From assembly GCF_009731355.2 (NCBI RefSeq), contig NZ_AP022810.1, positions 372,001 to 436,000 of the forward strand: 64,000 nucleotides of DNA. The letters run 5' to 3'. How positions within the stretch are numbered: position 1 is the stretch's first letter; every line of letters begins with the position of its first letter. Position numbers and translations under genes: made by a program. Shown here one piece after another: positions 53,493 through 62,497 of this stretch. The notes under the pieces are model-generated. The model ran no database searches. It worked only from the letters and a program-made list of their open reading frames with translations, and was not told the DNA's origin. Source of the DNA: Desulfuromonas sp. AOP6. Its GTDB lineage: Bacteria; Desulfobacterota; Desulfuromonadia; Desulfuromonadales; SZUA-540.

Positions 53493-54357
53493 GCAGCGAC
53501 TCCTCGAACTGTTCTTCAGCGTGATAGGATGAGCGCACCAGGGGACCGGCCTCGACATGGGCAAAGCCGAGAGCGGTGGCGGTCTCTTTCCAGGCGGCGA
53601 ATTCCGCCGGCGGCACATAACGCCGCACGGGGTGATGGTTGCGACTTGGCGCCAGGTACTGGCCGATTGTCAGCAGTTCGACGCCGCAGTCACGCAGGTC
53701 GCGCAGCACAGCGACCACTTCCGCCTCCTCTTCACCCAAGCCGAGCATGATCCCCGTTTTAAGGGGGGTCTGAGGTGCCTTTCCAGTAACTTCACGTAAA
53801 AGCTGCAAGGAACGGCTATAGGAGGCGCCCTGCCGGACCTCGGGATAGAACCGCGGTACCGTTTCAATGTTGTGGCCGAGGATGTCCGGCCCCGCGGCCA
53901 GGATGGTGTGCAGCGCCGCCAAATTGCCGCCCAAATCCGGAATCAGCAATTCGACGCGACAGCCCGGCGCCAGAGAGCGAAAGGCTTCAACCAGCGCGGC
54001 AAAGTGAGCGGCGCCGCCATCGGCCAGGTCGTCCCGGGTGACGGAGGTGACCACGGCGTGTTTCAGACCGAGTTCGGCGGCGGCACTAGCCACCTTGAAC
54101 GGTTCTTCGGCATCGACGGGCAAGGGGGGGGCACCGGCCACATTACAGAAAGTACAGTTTCTGGTGCAGCGGTCGCCCAGAATCATAAAAGTGGCGACGC
54201 CGCGGCTCCAGCACTCGCCCTGGTTGGGGCAGGCGGCACTGCGGCAGACAGAGTGAAGCCCCTGCTGGCGGTGGTAGCGGTCGATGCGGGCGTACTGAGG
54301 CCCGGCGGGGAACCGGACTTTGAGCCAGTCAGGTTTGCGTTCAGGTCGTTGCTTCAT
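53476..54357 (-). CDS. lipA: Lipoyl synthase (293 aa)
   Basis: A radical-SAM enzyme that inserts two sulfurs into protein-bound octanoate. The auxiliary cluster ligands are CRSAACPNQGEC (C-x4-C-x5-C) at about residues 38-49. The radical-SAM cluster is CTRNCTFC (C-x3-C-x2-C). RSSYHAEE near the end provides the serine ligand. The ATG at 54357 has CAGGAG upstream within the lipB end. It overlaps lipB by 17 bp and trxB by 17 bp. Confidence 0.98.
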   Translation of the reverse strand: MKQRPERKPDWLKVRFPAGPQYARIDRYHRQQGLHSVCRSAACPNQGECWSRGVATFMILGDRCTRNCTFCNVAGAPPLPVDAEEPFKVASAAAELGLKHAVVTSVTRDDLADGGAAHFAALVEAFRSLAPGCRVELLIPDLGGNLAALHTILAAGPDILGHNIETVPRFYPEVRQGASYSRSLQLLREVTGKAPQTPLKTGIMLGLGEEEAEVVAVLRDLRDCGVELLTIGQYLAPSRNHHPVRRYVPPAEFAAWKETATALGFAHVEAGPLVRSSYHAEEQFEESLHVRIP

Positions 54358-55006
54358 AGGCTCCTGCGTGCGTGCTGTCAAAGACCCTGGCAAAGGCCGG
54401 AATCAACTGCTCCTCGACCTCAGACAGGGCGATTCTGCGGCCAAGCAACTGTTCCATCGAGGTCATGGCCACCCCGGTCAGCCCGCAGGGGACGATGTGG
54501 GAGAAACCGGCGGTCTGCTCGCTGACATTGAGGGCGAATCCGTGCCAGGTCACCCACTGGCGTACACCCACGCCGATGGAGGCGATTTTTTTTTCACCGA
54601 CCCACACCCCCGTCTTTCCTTCAACCCGCCGGCCCGTGATGGCGAAGGCCGCCAGAGTGTCGATCAACATCTCTTCCAGGCGTCGCAGATAGAGATGCAG
54701 GTCCCGGTTGAGGGGCTGCAGATCGACGATGGGATAGCCGATGAGCTGTCCCGGGCCATGGTAGGTGACATCGCCGCCGCGACCGGTGTGAAAAACCGCG
54801 AGGCCCATACTTTCAAGATCGGCGGGGGCAGTCAGCAGATGACTCTCCTGGCCGCGGCGTCCGAGCGTAATAACCGGTGGATGTTCGAGCAGCAGCAGGA
54901 TGTCCTCCTGTCCCTCTCGCCGGGCGAGCAGGAGCTGCTCCTGAATAGAGAGGCCCAGGCGGTAGCTGACCCGCCCGGGCCTCAGGGTAAAGAATCGTCT
55001 CATCAT
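54341..55006 (-). CDS. lipB: Octanoyl-ACP:protein octanoyltransferase (221 aa)
   Basis: It moves octanoate from acyl carrier protein to the lipoyl domain lysine. Motifs are LEHPPVITLGRRG, FHTGRGGDVTYHGPGQLIGYPIVDL, the catalytic Lys in EKKIASIGVGVRQWVTWHGFALNV and the acyl-accepting Cys in IVPCGLTGVAMTS. There are two adjacent ATG codons at 55006 and 55003. Its products serve SucB, encoded 7 kb away on the same strand. Confidence 0.97.
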   Translation of the reverse strand: MMRRFFTLRPGRVSYRLGLSIQEQLLLARREGQEDILLLLEHPPVITLGRRGQESHLLTAPADLESMGLAVFHTGRGGDVTYHGPGQLIGYPIVDLQPLNRDLHLYLRRLEEMLIDTLAAFAITGRRVEGKTGVWVGEKKIASIGVGVRQWVTWHGFALNVSEQTAGFSHIVPCGLTGVAMTSMEQLLGRRIALSEVEEQLIPAFARVFDSTHAGAYEATT

Positions 55007-55030
55007 AAAGGACGTGCAGAGATGAGGATT

Positions 55031-55189
55031 TCAGGCCTTTTCAAAGCTGGCTTTGCCGGCGCCGCAATCGGGGCAGACCCAATCGTCTGGGAGATCATTG
55101 AAAGAAGTACCGGCGCTTATTCCCCCACTCGGGTCGCCCAGAGCGGGGTCATAGACGTAGCCACAGATGGTGCAGATGTATCTATCCAT
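55031..55189 (-). CDS. Rubredoxin 2 (52 aa)
   Basis: A small iron protein with one Fe bound by four Cys: CTICGY (residues 6 and 9) and CPDCGA (39 and 42). The rest ([27 protein letters not shown]) matches rubredoxins exactly. AAGGAG stands before the ATG. It lies 24 bp before lipB and 24 bp after the first rubredoxin, so all are likely on one transcript. Confidence 0.97.
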   Translation of the reverse strand: MDRYICTICGYVYDPALGDPSGGISAGTSFNDLPDDWVCPDCGAGKASFEKA

Positions 55190-55213
55190 TGAAGCAAATC
55201 TCCTTTGGCGGGA

Positions 55214-55372
55214 TCACATTTTTTCAAATTCGGACTTGTCGGCGCCACACAGGGGGCAGACCCAGTCCTCCGGCAGTTCTTCAAAGGGGGTGCCCGGATC
55301 GACGCCGTTTTCCGGATCGCCGGCGGCGGGGTCATAGATGTAATCACAGATAAGGCAACGGTATTTGTCCAT
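55214..55372 (-). CDS. Rubredoxin 1 (52 aa)
   Basis: The second rubredoxin in tandem: CLICDY (residues 6 and 9), [12 protein letters not shown], and [14 protein letters not shown] (39 and 42). It is the same length as its neighbour and differs from it at about a third of positions, so the duplication is not recent. GGAGGATC precedes the ATG. It is the first gene after a strong promoter and so opens the rubredoxin-lipBA-trxB unit. Confidence 0.97.
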   Translation of the reverse strand: MDKYRCLICDYIYDPAAGDPENGVDPGTPFEELPEDWVCPLCGADKSEFEKM

Positions 55373-55430
55373 AATACGATCCTCCGAAGCAAGGGTTTTG
55401 TTTGGCGGGGCCGATAAAAATCTCCCATCT

Positions 55431-55458
55431 ATTCTAGACGAAATCCTCGTCTTGACAA
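55431..55458 (-). promoter_or_regulatory. Promoter of rubredoxin-lipBA-trxB operon
   Basis: On minus, TTGTCA (55458-55453), 16 bp, TAGAAT (55436-55431), in the gap after gltB. Confidence 0.75.
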
Positions 55459-55463
55459 GGGGT

Positions 55464-58400
55464 CTATTCCGTCATGGTCGCGGGGCGAAGGGGCGTTCCC
55501 TCCGGCACGATCTTGACGAAACGGGTACGGCAGTGGGAAACGACGCGGCTCACCCAGTCGGCCTCCTCCATCTGGTCCGAGTGGAGCAGTTCGCGGTGAT
55601 ACTGCATCAGCAGTTCATTGATGTGGTTGACGTCCTCTTCTTCGAGGCTGCGAATTTCCACACCAGAGCCCTGGGCCAGCCGCCGCCGCAGTGCTTCGCG
55701 GGTCATGTGCATTTCGGCGTCGAGATGGCAGTAGACGACGCCGCCAGTCATGCCCGAGCAGATCCAGGGTCCGGGGTCGCCGAGAACAACAACGCGACCG
55801 GCTGTCATATATTCGAAGGCAAATCCCTTGAGGTTGGCCCGCCCGGCGATATTGCCGGCGCTGTCATCGAGGGGACGACGGATGCGGCCTCCCAGGACCA
55901 CATCGGCCCCCGACAGGCGAATGCAGGCCCGGCTGTCGGCGTCCCCCTGGATGAGGAAGGTGCCGCCGAGGGCGCCGTAAGCCAGCCCTTTGCCGACGGA
56001 GCCGCCGACGCGGAAGCCGTTGCGGTTCTCTCCTTTCAGAATGACGATCTTGCCGCCGCGAGCGGATTTGCCGAGACCATCCTGGGCGCCTCCCTCGACC
56101 CGGTAGTTGATGCGCGGGATATTGAAGGCAGCCAGGCCGTTGCCGGGGATGGAGTCACGGCGGAAATGAAGAAGGACTTCCTTTTCAGGGCCGTAGCGGT
56201 CCTCGGTGGTACCCCGGGTCATGGCGCCAGCCAGATAGGTACCCAAAGCCCGGTCCGAACTGCTGGCGCTGTCGTCGTTGTAGCGCACCCGATTTTCGCC
56301 CTCGTCAAAAGCCTTGGTGACGAGCGACGAGATGAGGGAGGTCAGGTAGTTGAGAGGTTTTCGAATGATGCGCACCTTGTTGAGAACGTCCGGCGTGGGG
56401 TCGCTCGGCGTCGGCGCTAGCAGCGCGTCGAGATCGAGCTGGTCCTGGCCCCGGTTCTGTGCCAACAGCTCTGCCCGGCCAACCAGGTCCTGGGTGCGGT
56501 GGAAGCCAAGCTTGGCCGTGATGATCTTGATCTCCTGCCCGAGGGCACGGAAGAAAGTTGTTTCGTAAATGATACCATTCTCGAGGACGCGAGGGACGAA
56601 GCGTTTGAGTCCCCGCTGTTCGGCCTCCGCCGCACTCTCGATCTGGGTGGCGATGCCGACATGGCAGGTGTCGAGATGGCAGCCACGACAGGTGGTGCAG
56701 CCGATGACCACCATGGCCAGGGTGCCGAAGCCGACTCGATTGGCCCCCAGAAGCATGAGCTTGACCACGTCGCGTCCGCTGCGGGCGCCGCCGTCGGCCC
56801 AGATTTCCAGGCGGTCGCGCATGCCGGCGCTTACCAGGGCTCGATGGGCTTCGCGGACGCCGATCTCCGCCGGCAGGCCGACGAACTTGATGGCGTGCTT
56901 GCGGGCGGCGCCGGTGCCACCGCTGTACCCGCTGACGGTGAGGATGTCGGCGCCGGCCTTGGCGACGCCCATGGCGATGGTGCCGATACCGGCCACGGCC
57001 GGCACCTTGACCGAAATACGGGCCCGCGGATTGGCGGTGCGCAGTTCCTCGATGATCTGGGCCAGATCCTCGATGGAGTAGATATCGTGATTGTTGGAGG
57101 GCGAAATCAGGGCCACACCCGGCGTGGCATTGCGGGCGGCGGCAATCTTGGCCGTGACCTTGAAACCGGGCAGATGACCGCCTTCGCCCGGCTTGGCCCC
57201 CTGGCCCACCTTGATTTCGAGAAAGTCGGCGGAATTGAGCAGATCCATGTGCACGCCGAAACGGCCCGAGGCGATCTGCTGACCGCGATTGGCGCGATAG
57301 CGCCCCAGCATGTCGGCAATTTCTCCTCCTTCACCATTCATGCAGATGATATTGAGACGCTTGGCCGCTTCGGCGTAGATGCGGAAAGGGGTCTCCCCCT
57401 GCGAGCCGAAACTCATGGCGGAGATGAGGATGGGCAGATCATGGTGGCCGATGGTCGCGTCGACCTCTTCGGGATCAACGGTCAGCTCCGGGGTAAAACG
57501 GAAATCGACGAGATGGCGGATGGCAAGGGGATTTTCCGTTTCCAGTTCACGAATAAGCCGGGAGAGGTCGGCATAGCTCTCCTCCATCTTGGCGACGGCG
57601 CCGACCATTTTCCAGATGCGTGGATAGAGGCGAAACTGGGCGGGTACCGGCTGTTTTTGCTGGCTGCGGGCGACAGTGCCGCGTTGGCGGTTGTCCTCTT
57701 CCAGCCTGGCCAGGGTCAGACCTCCCTTAGCGGTCCCGCAAAAATCGGGTGTTTCAAAGATGGCAGCGATCTCGGGAGACAGGCCGATGGAGGCGAAATA
57801 TTTGCCGTAGCCGCCAATCTCGTGTGTCCCCATGGTGGAAATGACTTTTTCCAGCCCTTTACTCAGGACATCCAGCAGGTGGACAAGGCCCTTTTCTTCC
57901 TGGGTGGCGATTTCCCACATGAGGTAGGGGCAGAGAGCGTCGGCACCCATGCCCAGGGCCAGAATAAGGTCATGCAGGTTGCGCATTGCGCCGGAGCGCA
58001 ACACCAGGGAGACCTGGCTTCGCAGGGAGACCCCGCCGCGGCTGCGGTTTTCTTTGAGCGCCTTGTGCAGACTGGCGACGACGAGATAGGGGTCGAGAAA
58101 GCTCCGGGTGGAAGAAAAGACCAGGGAGTCGTCGATGAGCAGCAGCAGTTTGCCACCGTTGGCGGCGGCCAGCGCTTCCTGAGCCAGCCTCTCCAGGGCT
58201 TGCTGCACCGTTTCTTCCCGACGCAGGCTACAGGAGAGGGCCCGATAGCGGGGACGCTGACCGCCGAAGTGATGCAGCAGCGCTTCCAGGGTGCAGGTGC
58301 CATGCTCCTTGGCTGCTTCTTCGTCGGCAGAGGTCGGCGCCTGTCGCCCTCCCCCTGTCAATAGGGGCGAGTCAAGTTCGACAGCCGGTCCCTTGCGGCC

Positions 58401-60002
58401 GCCGAGGCGGGGACGGGCACCAAGATAGACCCGAGTGGAAAAATGCTCCGACTCCCGCTCCCGGTCAATGGCCGGATTGGTAACCACGGCCACCTGTTCC
58501 TTGAAGTAGTCGGAGAGATTCTGACGGCCGCTGGCCAGAGCCGCCAGAGGTCCGTCATAGCCGAGGGAGGCGATGGGGTCCTGGCCGCTGCGGGCCATGT
58601 CGTCCAGATTGCGCAGATCGCTCTTTTTCCAGGCCAGGGCAGTCAGCAGGTTCTCCTGCACGAAGCTGCGGCTGCGGGCAAAGGAGACCGCCTCTTTCAC
58701 CGGAGCGGTCTGCAGGTCCCGAGCCCGGGTCAACAGTTGCCCATGCTCATTTAGACGGGTTCTGCGGCTGAAAAGCCGGTAGACTTCCTGCCGCAAGATG
58801 TCGTGTTCCAGCAGCTCGACCTGCTGTCCGGCTTTAACCTGGAGGGCGACCTTTTCACCGGGTGCCAGTACCTTGGGGTCGGAGAGGATTTCCTCCTGCG
58901 GGACCACGCCGACCTCGGAAGAGACGAAGTATTCTTTTTCCGTCTCGCCGACCCAGAGGGGGCGCAGACCCATGGCGTCGACGCTGAAAACGCAGCTATC
59001 CTGGTGCCTGGCTATGATGGCAGCCGGTCCCTGGGCGCTGGCGGTGAGCAGGCGCCGAAAGACCCGATACATGTCCTGCAAGGGCTCAGGCAGGGTCTCC
59101 ATGATGCTGAAGATCGGCGGAAAAACCATCTCCATGGCCTCGGCCAGGGTCAGGCCGACCTGGTGAATGAGGCCTTCGAGGAGGCGGTTGAGATCCTGGG
59201 AATCGCTGCCTCCCGGCGGCAGCGGGATGCCGAGGATGGCGGCCTCTTCGCGCAGACGGGCGATGGTGTTGATCTCGCCGTTGTGCCCGAGCAGGCTGAA
59301 GGGCTGGGCCCGCAGTACCGTCGGTAGCGTGTTGGTGGAAAAACGGCTGTGCCCGATGGTGACTGCCGACAGAAAATCACGGCGCTTGAGCTCCGGGTAG
59401 TAGCGTGGCAGGATTTCCGGAGCACCATGCACTTTGTAGGAAGCGATTTGGGTGGAGAGAGAGGCGACGTGTACCGGAAAGCGCTCTTCGATGTCGGCAT
59501 GCAGCCGATAGAGGGTCGCTGGCGCTTTGTTTGGTTGAGGAAGCAGCAGCGCCACCTGCCAGAAACGGGGTTCGGTGCGCCGCGCCATGGCCGAAAGAAG
59601 CTCGTTGCGCACCGGGCCAGGCCGCTCGACCAGGATTTGGGCCCCAGCTTCGCGAAAGAGAGTCAGAATTTTTTCCTGCAGCTCGGGATCGTCGGCGAGA
59701 GCCTCTTTGGGCAGGAGGAAATGGCCGATGGCAAACCCTTTCGCATCGACAAGGTCCCCGTTGTGGCCAGCCCCCTTCAGAATGTCATGCCAGAGACGTC
59801 GCGGAATGTCGGTCAGGATGCCGCAGCCGTCCCCTTCACCGCTGATTTCGCCGGCCCGGTGTCCCATCTTGATGAGAGCCTCGATGGTTCGCTGCACGTT
59901 GCCATGGGTGGGGTGACCGGCCTTGTTGATGTAGGAAATAATGGCGCAGGCGTCCCTTTCGGGTGGCATCAGGCCGGAAGGATCATGGCTGGCGTTTTTC
60001 AT
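55464..60002 (-). CDS. gltB: Glutamate synthase, large subunit (1512 aa)
   Basis: It makes two glutamates from glutamine and 2-oxoglutarate. The class II amidotransferase domain begins at about residue 19, the nucleophilic Cys in [16 protein letters not shown], so about 18 residues would be removed. Central and FMN domains follow ([50 protein letters not shown]-type loop as [15 protein letters not shown]). The 3Fe-4S cysteines are in [19 protein letters not shown]. The C-terminal GxGxG beta helix carries [18 protein letters not shown] precedes the ATG. No small subunit gltD is adjacent. Confidence 0.96.
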   Translation of the reverse strand: MKNASHDPSGLMPPERDACAIISYINKAGHPTHGNVQRTIEALIKMGHRAGEISGEGDGCGILTDIPRRLWHDILKGAGHNGDLVDAKGFAIGHFLLPKEALADDPELQEKILTLFREAGAQILVERPGPVRNELLSAMARRTEPRFWQVALLLPQPNKAPATLYRLHADIEERFPVHVASLSTQIASYKVHGAPEILPRYYPELKRRDFLSAVTIGHSRFSTNTLPTVLRAQPFSLLGHNGEINTIARLREEAAILGIPLPPGGSDSQDLNRLLEGLIHQVGLTLAEAMEMVFPPIFSIMETLPEPLQDMYRVFRRLLTASAQGPAAIIARHQDSCVFSVDAMGLRPLWVGETEKEYFVSSEVGVVPQEEILSDPKVLAPGEKVALQVKAGQQVELLEHDILRQEVYRLFSRRTRLNEHGQLLTRARDLQTAPVKEAVSFARSRSFVQENLLTALAWKKSDLRNLDDMARSGQDPIASLGYDGPLAALASGRQNLSDYFKEQVAVVTNPAIDRERESEHFSTRVYLGARPRLGGRKGPAVELDSPLLTGGGRQAPTSADEEAAKEHGTCTLEALLHHFGGQRPRYRALSCSLRREETVQQALERLAQEALAAANGGKLLLLIDDSLVFSSTRSFLDPYLVVASLHKALKENRSRGGVSLRSQVSLVLRSGAMRNLHDLILALGMGADALCPYLMWEIATQEEKGLVHLLDVLSKGLEKVISTMGTHEIGGYGKYFASIGLSPEIAAIFETPDFCGTAKGGLTLARLEEDNRQRGTVARSQQKQPVPAQFRLYPRIWKMVGAVAKMEESYADLSRLIRELETENPLAIRHLVDFRFTPELTVDPEEVDATIGHHDLPILISAMSFGSQGETPFRIYAEAAKRLNIICMNGEGGEIADMLGRYRANRGQQIASGRFGVHMDLLNSADFLEIKVGQGAKPGEGGHLPGFKVTAKIAAARNATPGVALISPSNNHDIYSIEDLAQIIEELRTANPRARISVKVPAVAGIGTIAMGVAKAGADILTVSGYSGGTGAARKHAIKFVGLPAEIGVREAHRALVSAGMRDRLEIWADGGARSGRDVVKLMLLGANRVGFGTLAMVVIGCTTCRGCHLDTCHVGIATQIESAAEAEQRGLKRFVPRVLENGIIYETTFFRALGQEIKIITAKLGFHRTQDLVGRAELLAQNRGQDQLDLDALLAPTPSDPTPDVLNKVRIIRKPLNYLTSLISSLVTKAFDEGENRVRYNDDSASSSDRALGTYLAGAMTRGTTEDRYGPEKEVLLHFRRDSIPGNGLAAFNIPRINYRVEGGAQDGLGKSARGGKIVILKGENRNGFRVGGSVGKGLAYGALGGTFLIQGDADSRACIRLSGADVVLGGRIRRPLDDSAGNIAGRANLKGFAFEYMTAGRVVVLGDPGPWICSGMTGGVVYCHLDAEMHMTREALRRRLAQGSGVEIRSLEEEDVNHINELLMQYHRELLHSDQMEEADWVSRVVSHCRTRFVKIVPEGTPLRPATMTE

Positions 60003-60047
60003 GGGGACTCCCTTCAGGACGGTCGCTCAGTTAACCAGGCAGGCGAC

Positions 60048-60076
60048 AAAAAAAGCGGGCACCGCCGGTGCCCGCC
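60048..60076 (-). terminator. Terminator after elbB
   Basis: Minus-strand stem GCGGGCACCG / CGGTGCCCGC followed by seven T residues, between elbB and gltB. Confidence 0.88.
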
Positions 60077-60112
60077 CGGAGCGGATCGGGGGGAAAAGTC
60101 AGGGCGGCCGCC

Positions 60113-60775
60113 TCAAATCATGTCGATGAGGCTCTTTACCGCCTTTTCGATCCCGTCAGCAGCTTCGCTGATGTGTCCTGCCAGCATGTAGGCCGGCGTG
60201 GTGATGATTTTGTTTTTTTGGTCGATGACGATTTCCCGCACGGGGCAGGTCACGTGCTTGCCCCCCATGGCCTCAAGGGCCTGGGCGGTTCCCTGGTCGC
60301 TGCCGATGGTGATTTCGGGTAAAAGACGGTCTTCCCCGAGAACCTTGGCGACAAGCGCCGGGGCGATGCAGATGGCCGCCAGGGGTTTTTTAGCCTGGAC
60401 GATTTCCCGCATCAGCCGCGCCACTTCGGGGTTGACGGTGCAGTCGGACCCCTTGACGGCAAAATCGCACAGGTTCTTCGCTGCGCCGAAACCACCTGGT
60501 ATGACGAGGGCGTCGATGTCCGCGGCCTTGACGTCCTTGAGGTTGCTGATTTTACCGCGGGCGATGCGGGCGGCCTCCTGCAGGACATTGCGCTGTTCGC
60601 CGGCGACGGGTTCGCCGGTGAGGTGGTTGATGACATGCATCTGGGGGATGTCGGGTGCCATGCAGACGGCTTCGGCTCCAGCTCGATCGATGGCCAGCAG
60701 GGTGAGGACGGTTTCGTAAATTTCGCTGCCGTCATAGACACCGCAACCGGAAAGAATGACGCCAATTTTTGCCAT
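60113..60775 (-). CDS. elbB: ElbB/ES1-type DJ-1/PfpI-like protein (220 aa)
   Basis: A DJ-1/PfpI superfamily protein of the ElbB subgroup, reported to have glyoxalase activity and named for a link to isoprenoid synthesis. Motifs are IGVILSGCGVYDGSEIYE at the start, DIDALVIPGGFGAAKNLCDFA, and the nucleophile elbow AAICIAPALVAKVLG with the Cys. The ATG at 60775 has a strong AAGGAGG; the ORF before it adds ten codons without support. A promoter with an inverted repeat lies upstream. Confidence 0.93.
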   Translation of the reverse strand: MAKIGVILSGCGVYDGSEIYETVLTLLAIDRAGAEAVCMAPDIPQMHVINHLTGEPVAGEQRNVLQEAARIARGKISNLKDVKAADIDALVIPGGFGAAKNLCDFAVKGSDCTVNPEVARLMREIVQAKKPLAAICIAPALVAKVLGEDRLLPEITIGSDQGTAQALEAMGGKHVTCPVREIVIDQKNKIITTPAYMLAGHISEAADGIEKAVKSLIDMI

Positions 60776-60863
60776 GGGACACCTCCTTTGTATGAACATA
60801 TCCATTTTATGAACAGAAAAGTGGGCGATCGGTAGTCTGCTCTGGACTTTGTGTCTGGCCTGA

Positions 60864-60898
60864 CTTGACAGCTTAGAAAAAATCCGGCGATTGTCAAG
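60864..60898 (-). promoter_or_regulatory. elbB promoter with inverted repeat
   Basis: On minus, TTGACA (60897-60892), 16 bp, TAAGCT (60875-60870). The words CTTGACA (60864-60870) and TGTCAAG (60892-60898) form a 7-bp inverted repeat that brackets the promoter. Confidence 0.5.
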
Positions 60899-60931
60899 CC
60901 AACCTGCGATGAAACCGGAACGGTTTCCTGG

Positions 60932-61525
60932 TCAGCTTCGGGAGTAGAGCACCGCCACGGCTCGGGTGGGAAGATCGGTGGTGGCGATGTAGCCATGGGG
61001 CTCGGAGGAGTCGTAGTAGACCGAATCGCCGGGGTTGAGCTGCATGACCTGATCGCCGTAGCGGAATTCCAGCTGTCCCTCCAGTAGAAACAGGAACTCC
61101 TCGCCATCATGGTTTACCTGCAGATCGTCCCGCCACTGTCTGGCCTCAAATTCTACCACAAAGGGTTCCAGATGCCGGTTCTTTTTGCCGTAGGCCAATG
61201 AATGATAGCTGTAGGGGGGGCGTGGGTCACCGTGCTTGCTCCACTGGCGCAGTTGACGGCTTTCCCCCGCCCTGACCAGGATGCATTTTTCCGTATCGCC
61301 CTCTTCCTGAAAAAAGGTGTGGATTTCCACCTTGAAGGCCTTGGAGATGCGCAGCAGAGTCGCCAGCGGCGGGATGACCTGCTCGTTTTCAATCTGGGAA
61401 AGCAGGGGCTTGGACAGACCAGTGCCTTCGGCCAGATCCTGCAGGGTCATGCGGCGTTCCTGACGCATGCGGCGAATCTTCAGGCCGATTTGAAGCTCTT
61501 TCACCTCATCCCGGATGTTTTCCAT
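60932..61525 (-). CDS. XRE-family regulator with cupin domain (197 aa)
   Basis: A transcription regulator with an N-terminal lambda-type HTH at about residues 12-70 (IGLKIRRMRQERRMTLQDLAEGTGLSKPLLSQIENEQVIPP) and a C-terminal cupin at about 110-190 (HDGEEFLFLLEGQLEFRYGDQVMQLNPGDSVYYDSSEPHGY). Such proteins sense small ligands; in PuuR-like members the ligand is a polyamine or related compound. Here the ligand is unknown. It is followed by elbB and is divergent from the HAD gene. Confidence 0.92.
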   Translation of the reverse strand: MENIRDEVKELQIGLKIRRMRQERRMTLQDLAEGTGLSKPLLSQIENEQVIPPLATLLRISKAFKVEIHTFFQEEGDTEKCILVRAGESRQLRQWSKHGDPRPPYSYHSLAYGKKNRHLEPFVVEFEARQWRDDLQVNHDGEEFLFLLEGQLEFRYGDQVMQLNPGDSVYYDSSEPHGYIATTDLPTRAVAVLYSRS

Positions 61526-61672
61526 AGAGCAGTTTACCTCACTGTTTTTGCACAGATTTTTACCCCCTGAATCCTGCGCAAGTCAAGGTATTTGTGATTC
61601 CGGCGCCAGGAAGAGCCCGGCGGGAACATAAACCCTTACGGCGGTCGCGCCATTTATGTTACTCTTGGCGCT

Positions 61673-62455
61673 ATGAAAATGCCTGTAACGACCCCTATGG
61701 AAGCCTTTCCCGACACAGCCGAGCTCGTTGATGTCCGCGGGATATTTTTCGATCTAGACGGTACCCTGCTGGATGTGGAGATGTCCGCCTTTATCCCGGC
61801 CTACCTCAAGGGTCTGGCGGCGAGTTTCGCCGATGTGGCAACGCCGGAAAAGCTGGTCGACGTACTGCTGGGCACGACCTGGAGCCTTTTGGGCGGCAAT
61901 GACGGCAGCCGTACTAACGAAGAGGCGTACCTTTTTGCCGTTCAAGAGAAGCTGGGCATCTCCCCTGATCTCTATCGTCATCGCCTGGCCGGGTATTTCC
62001 AGGAGGGGCTAGGTCACCTGGAAGAGCATGTACGACCGCTTCCCGTCGCCCGCGATATTCTGCAGGTCTGTTTCAATAAAGGGCTGACGGTCGTGGTCGC
62101 CACCAATCCCGTCTTCCCCCGACCCGTCGTGGATGCCCGCCTGGCCTGGGGGGGACTTCTCGGTTTCCCTTTCCAGCAGGTGACCAGCTACGAAAACAGC
62201 CGCTATTGCAAGCCTAATCCTCGTTATTTCACCTCTCTGCTGGAGGAGTTGGGGCTGCAGCCCTGGGAAACAATCATGGTTGGCAACGATACGGAGCATG
62301 ACCTGGCGGCCAGGCAGGCGGGGATCCGCACCTTTCTGGTCGACACCTGGCTGGAGGACAGGACCCAAAACGGCTTTGTCACCGATTTTCGCGGCAGTCA
62401 CGAGGACCTGCTGGATTTCGTGGAGGGGTTGGGCGCAAAAGCTGACAATAATTGA
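61673..62455 (+). CDS. HAD-superfamily phosphatase (260 aa)
   Basis: A hydrolase with the Asp nucleophile in GIFFDLDGTLLDVEMSAF (about residue 27). Motif II is VVVATNPVF. The Lys is in RYCKPNPRYFTSLLEELG and the motif III Asp pair in ETIMVGNDTEHDLAARQAGI. A helical cap sits between motif I and II (about 38-110). The ATG at 61673 lacks a ribosome site; a second ATG follows two codons later. Substrate is unknown. Confidence 0.88.
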   Translation: MKMPVTTPMEAFPDTAELVDVRGIFFDLDGTLLDVEMSAFIPAYLKGLAASFADVATPEKLVDVLLGTTWSLLGGNDGSRTNEEAYLFAVQEKLGISPDLYRHRLAGYFQEGLGHLEEHVRPLPVARDILQVCFNKGLTVVVATNPVFPRPVVDARLAWGGLLGFPFQQVTSYENSRYCKPNPRYFTSLLEELGLQPWETIMVGNDTEHDLAARQAGIRTFLVDTWLEDRTQNGFVTDFRGSHEDLLDFVEGLGAKADNN

Positions 62456-62480
62456 CAGCATACCTGATTTTAGCTACTCT
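62452..62480 (+). promoter_or_regulatory. Promoter of the HtrA-type protease
   Basis: TTGACA (62452-62457) overlaps the end of the HAD gene; 17 bp, then TACTCT (62475-62480). Confidence 0.7.
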
Positions 62481-62497
62481 GCCGGAGACTCCTGCCG

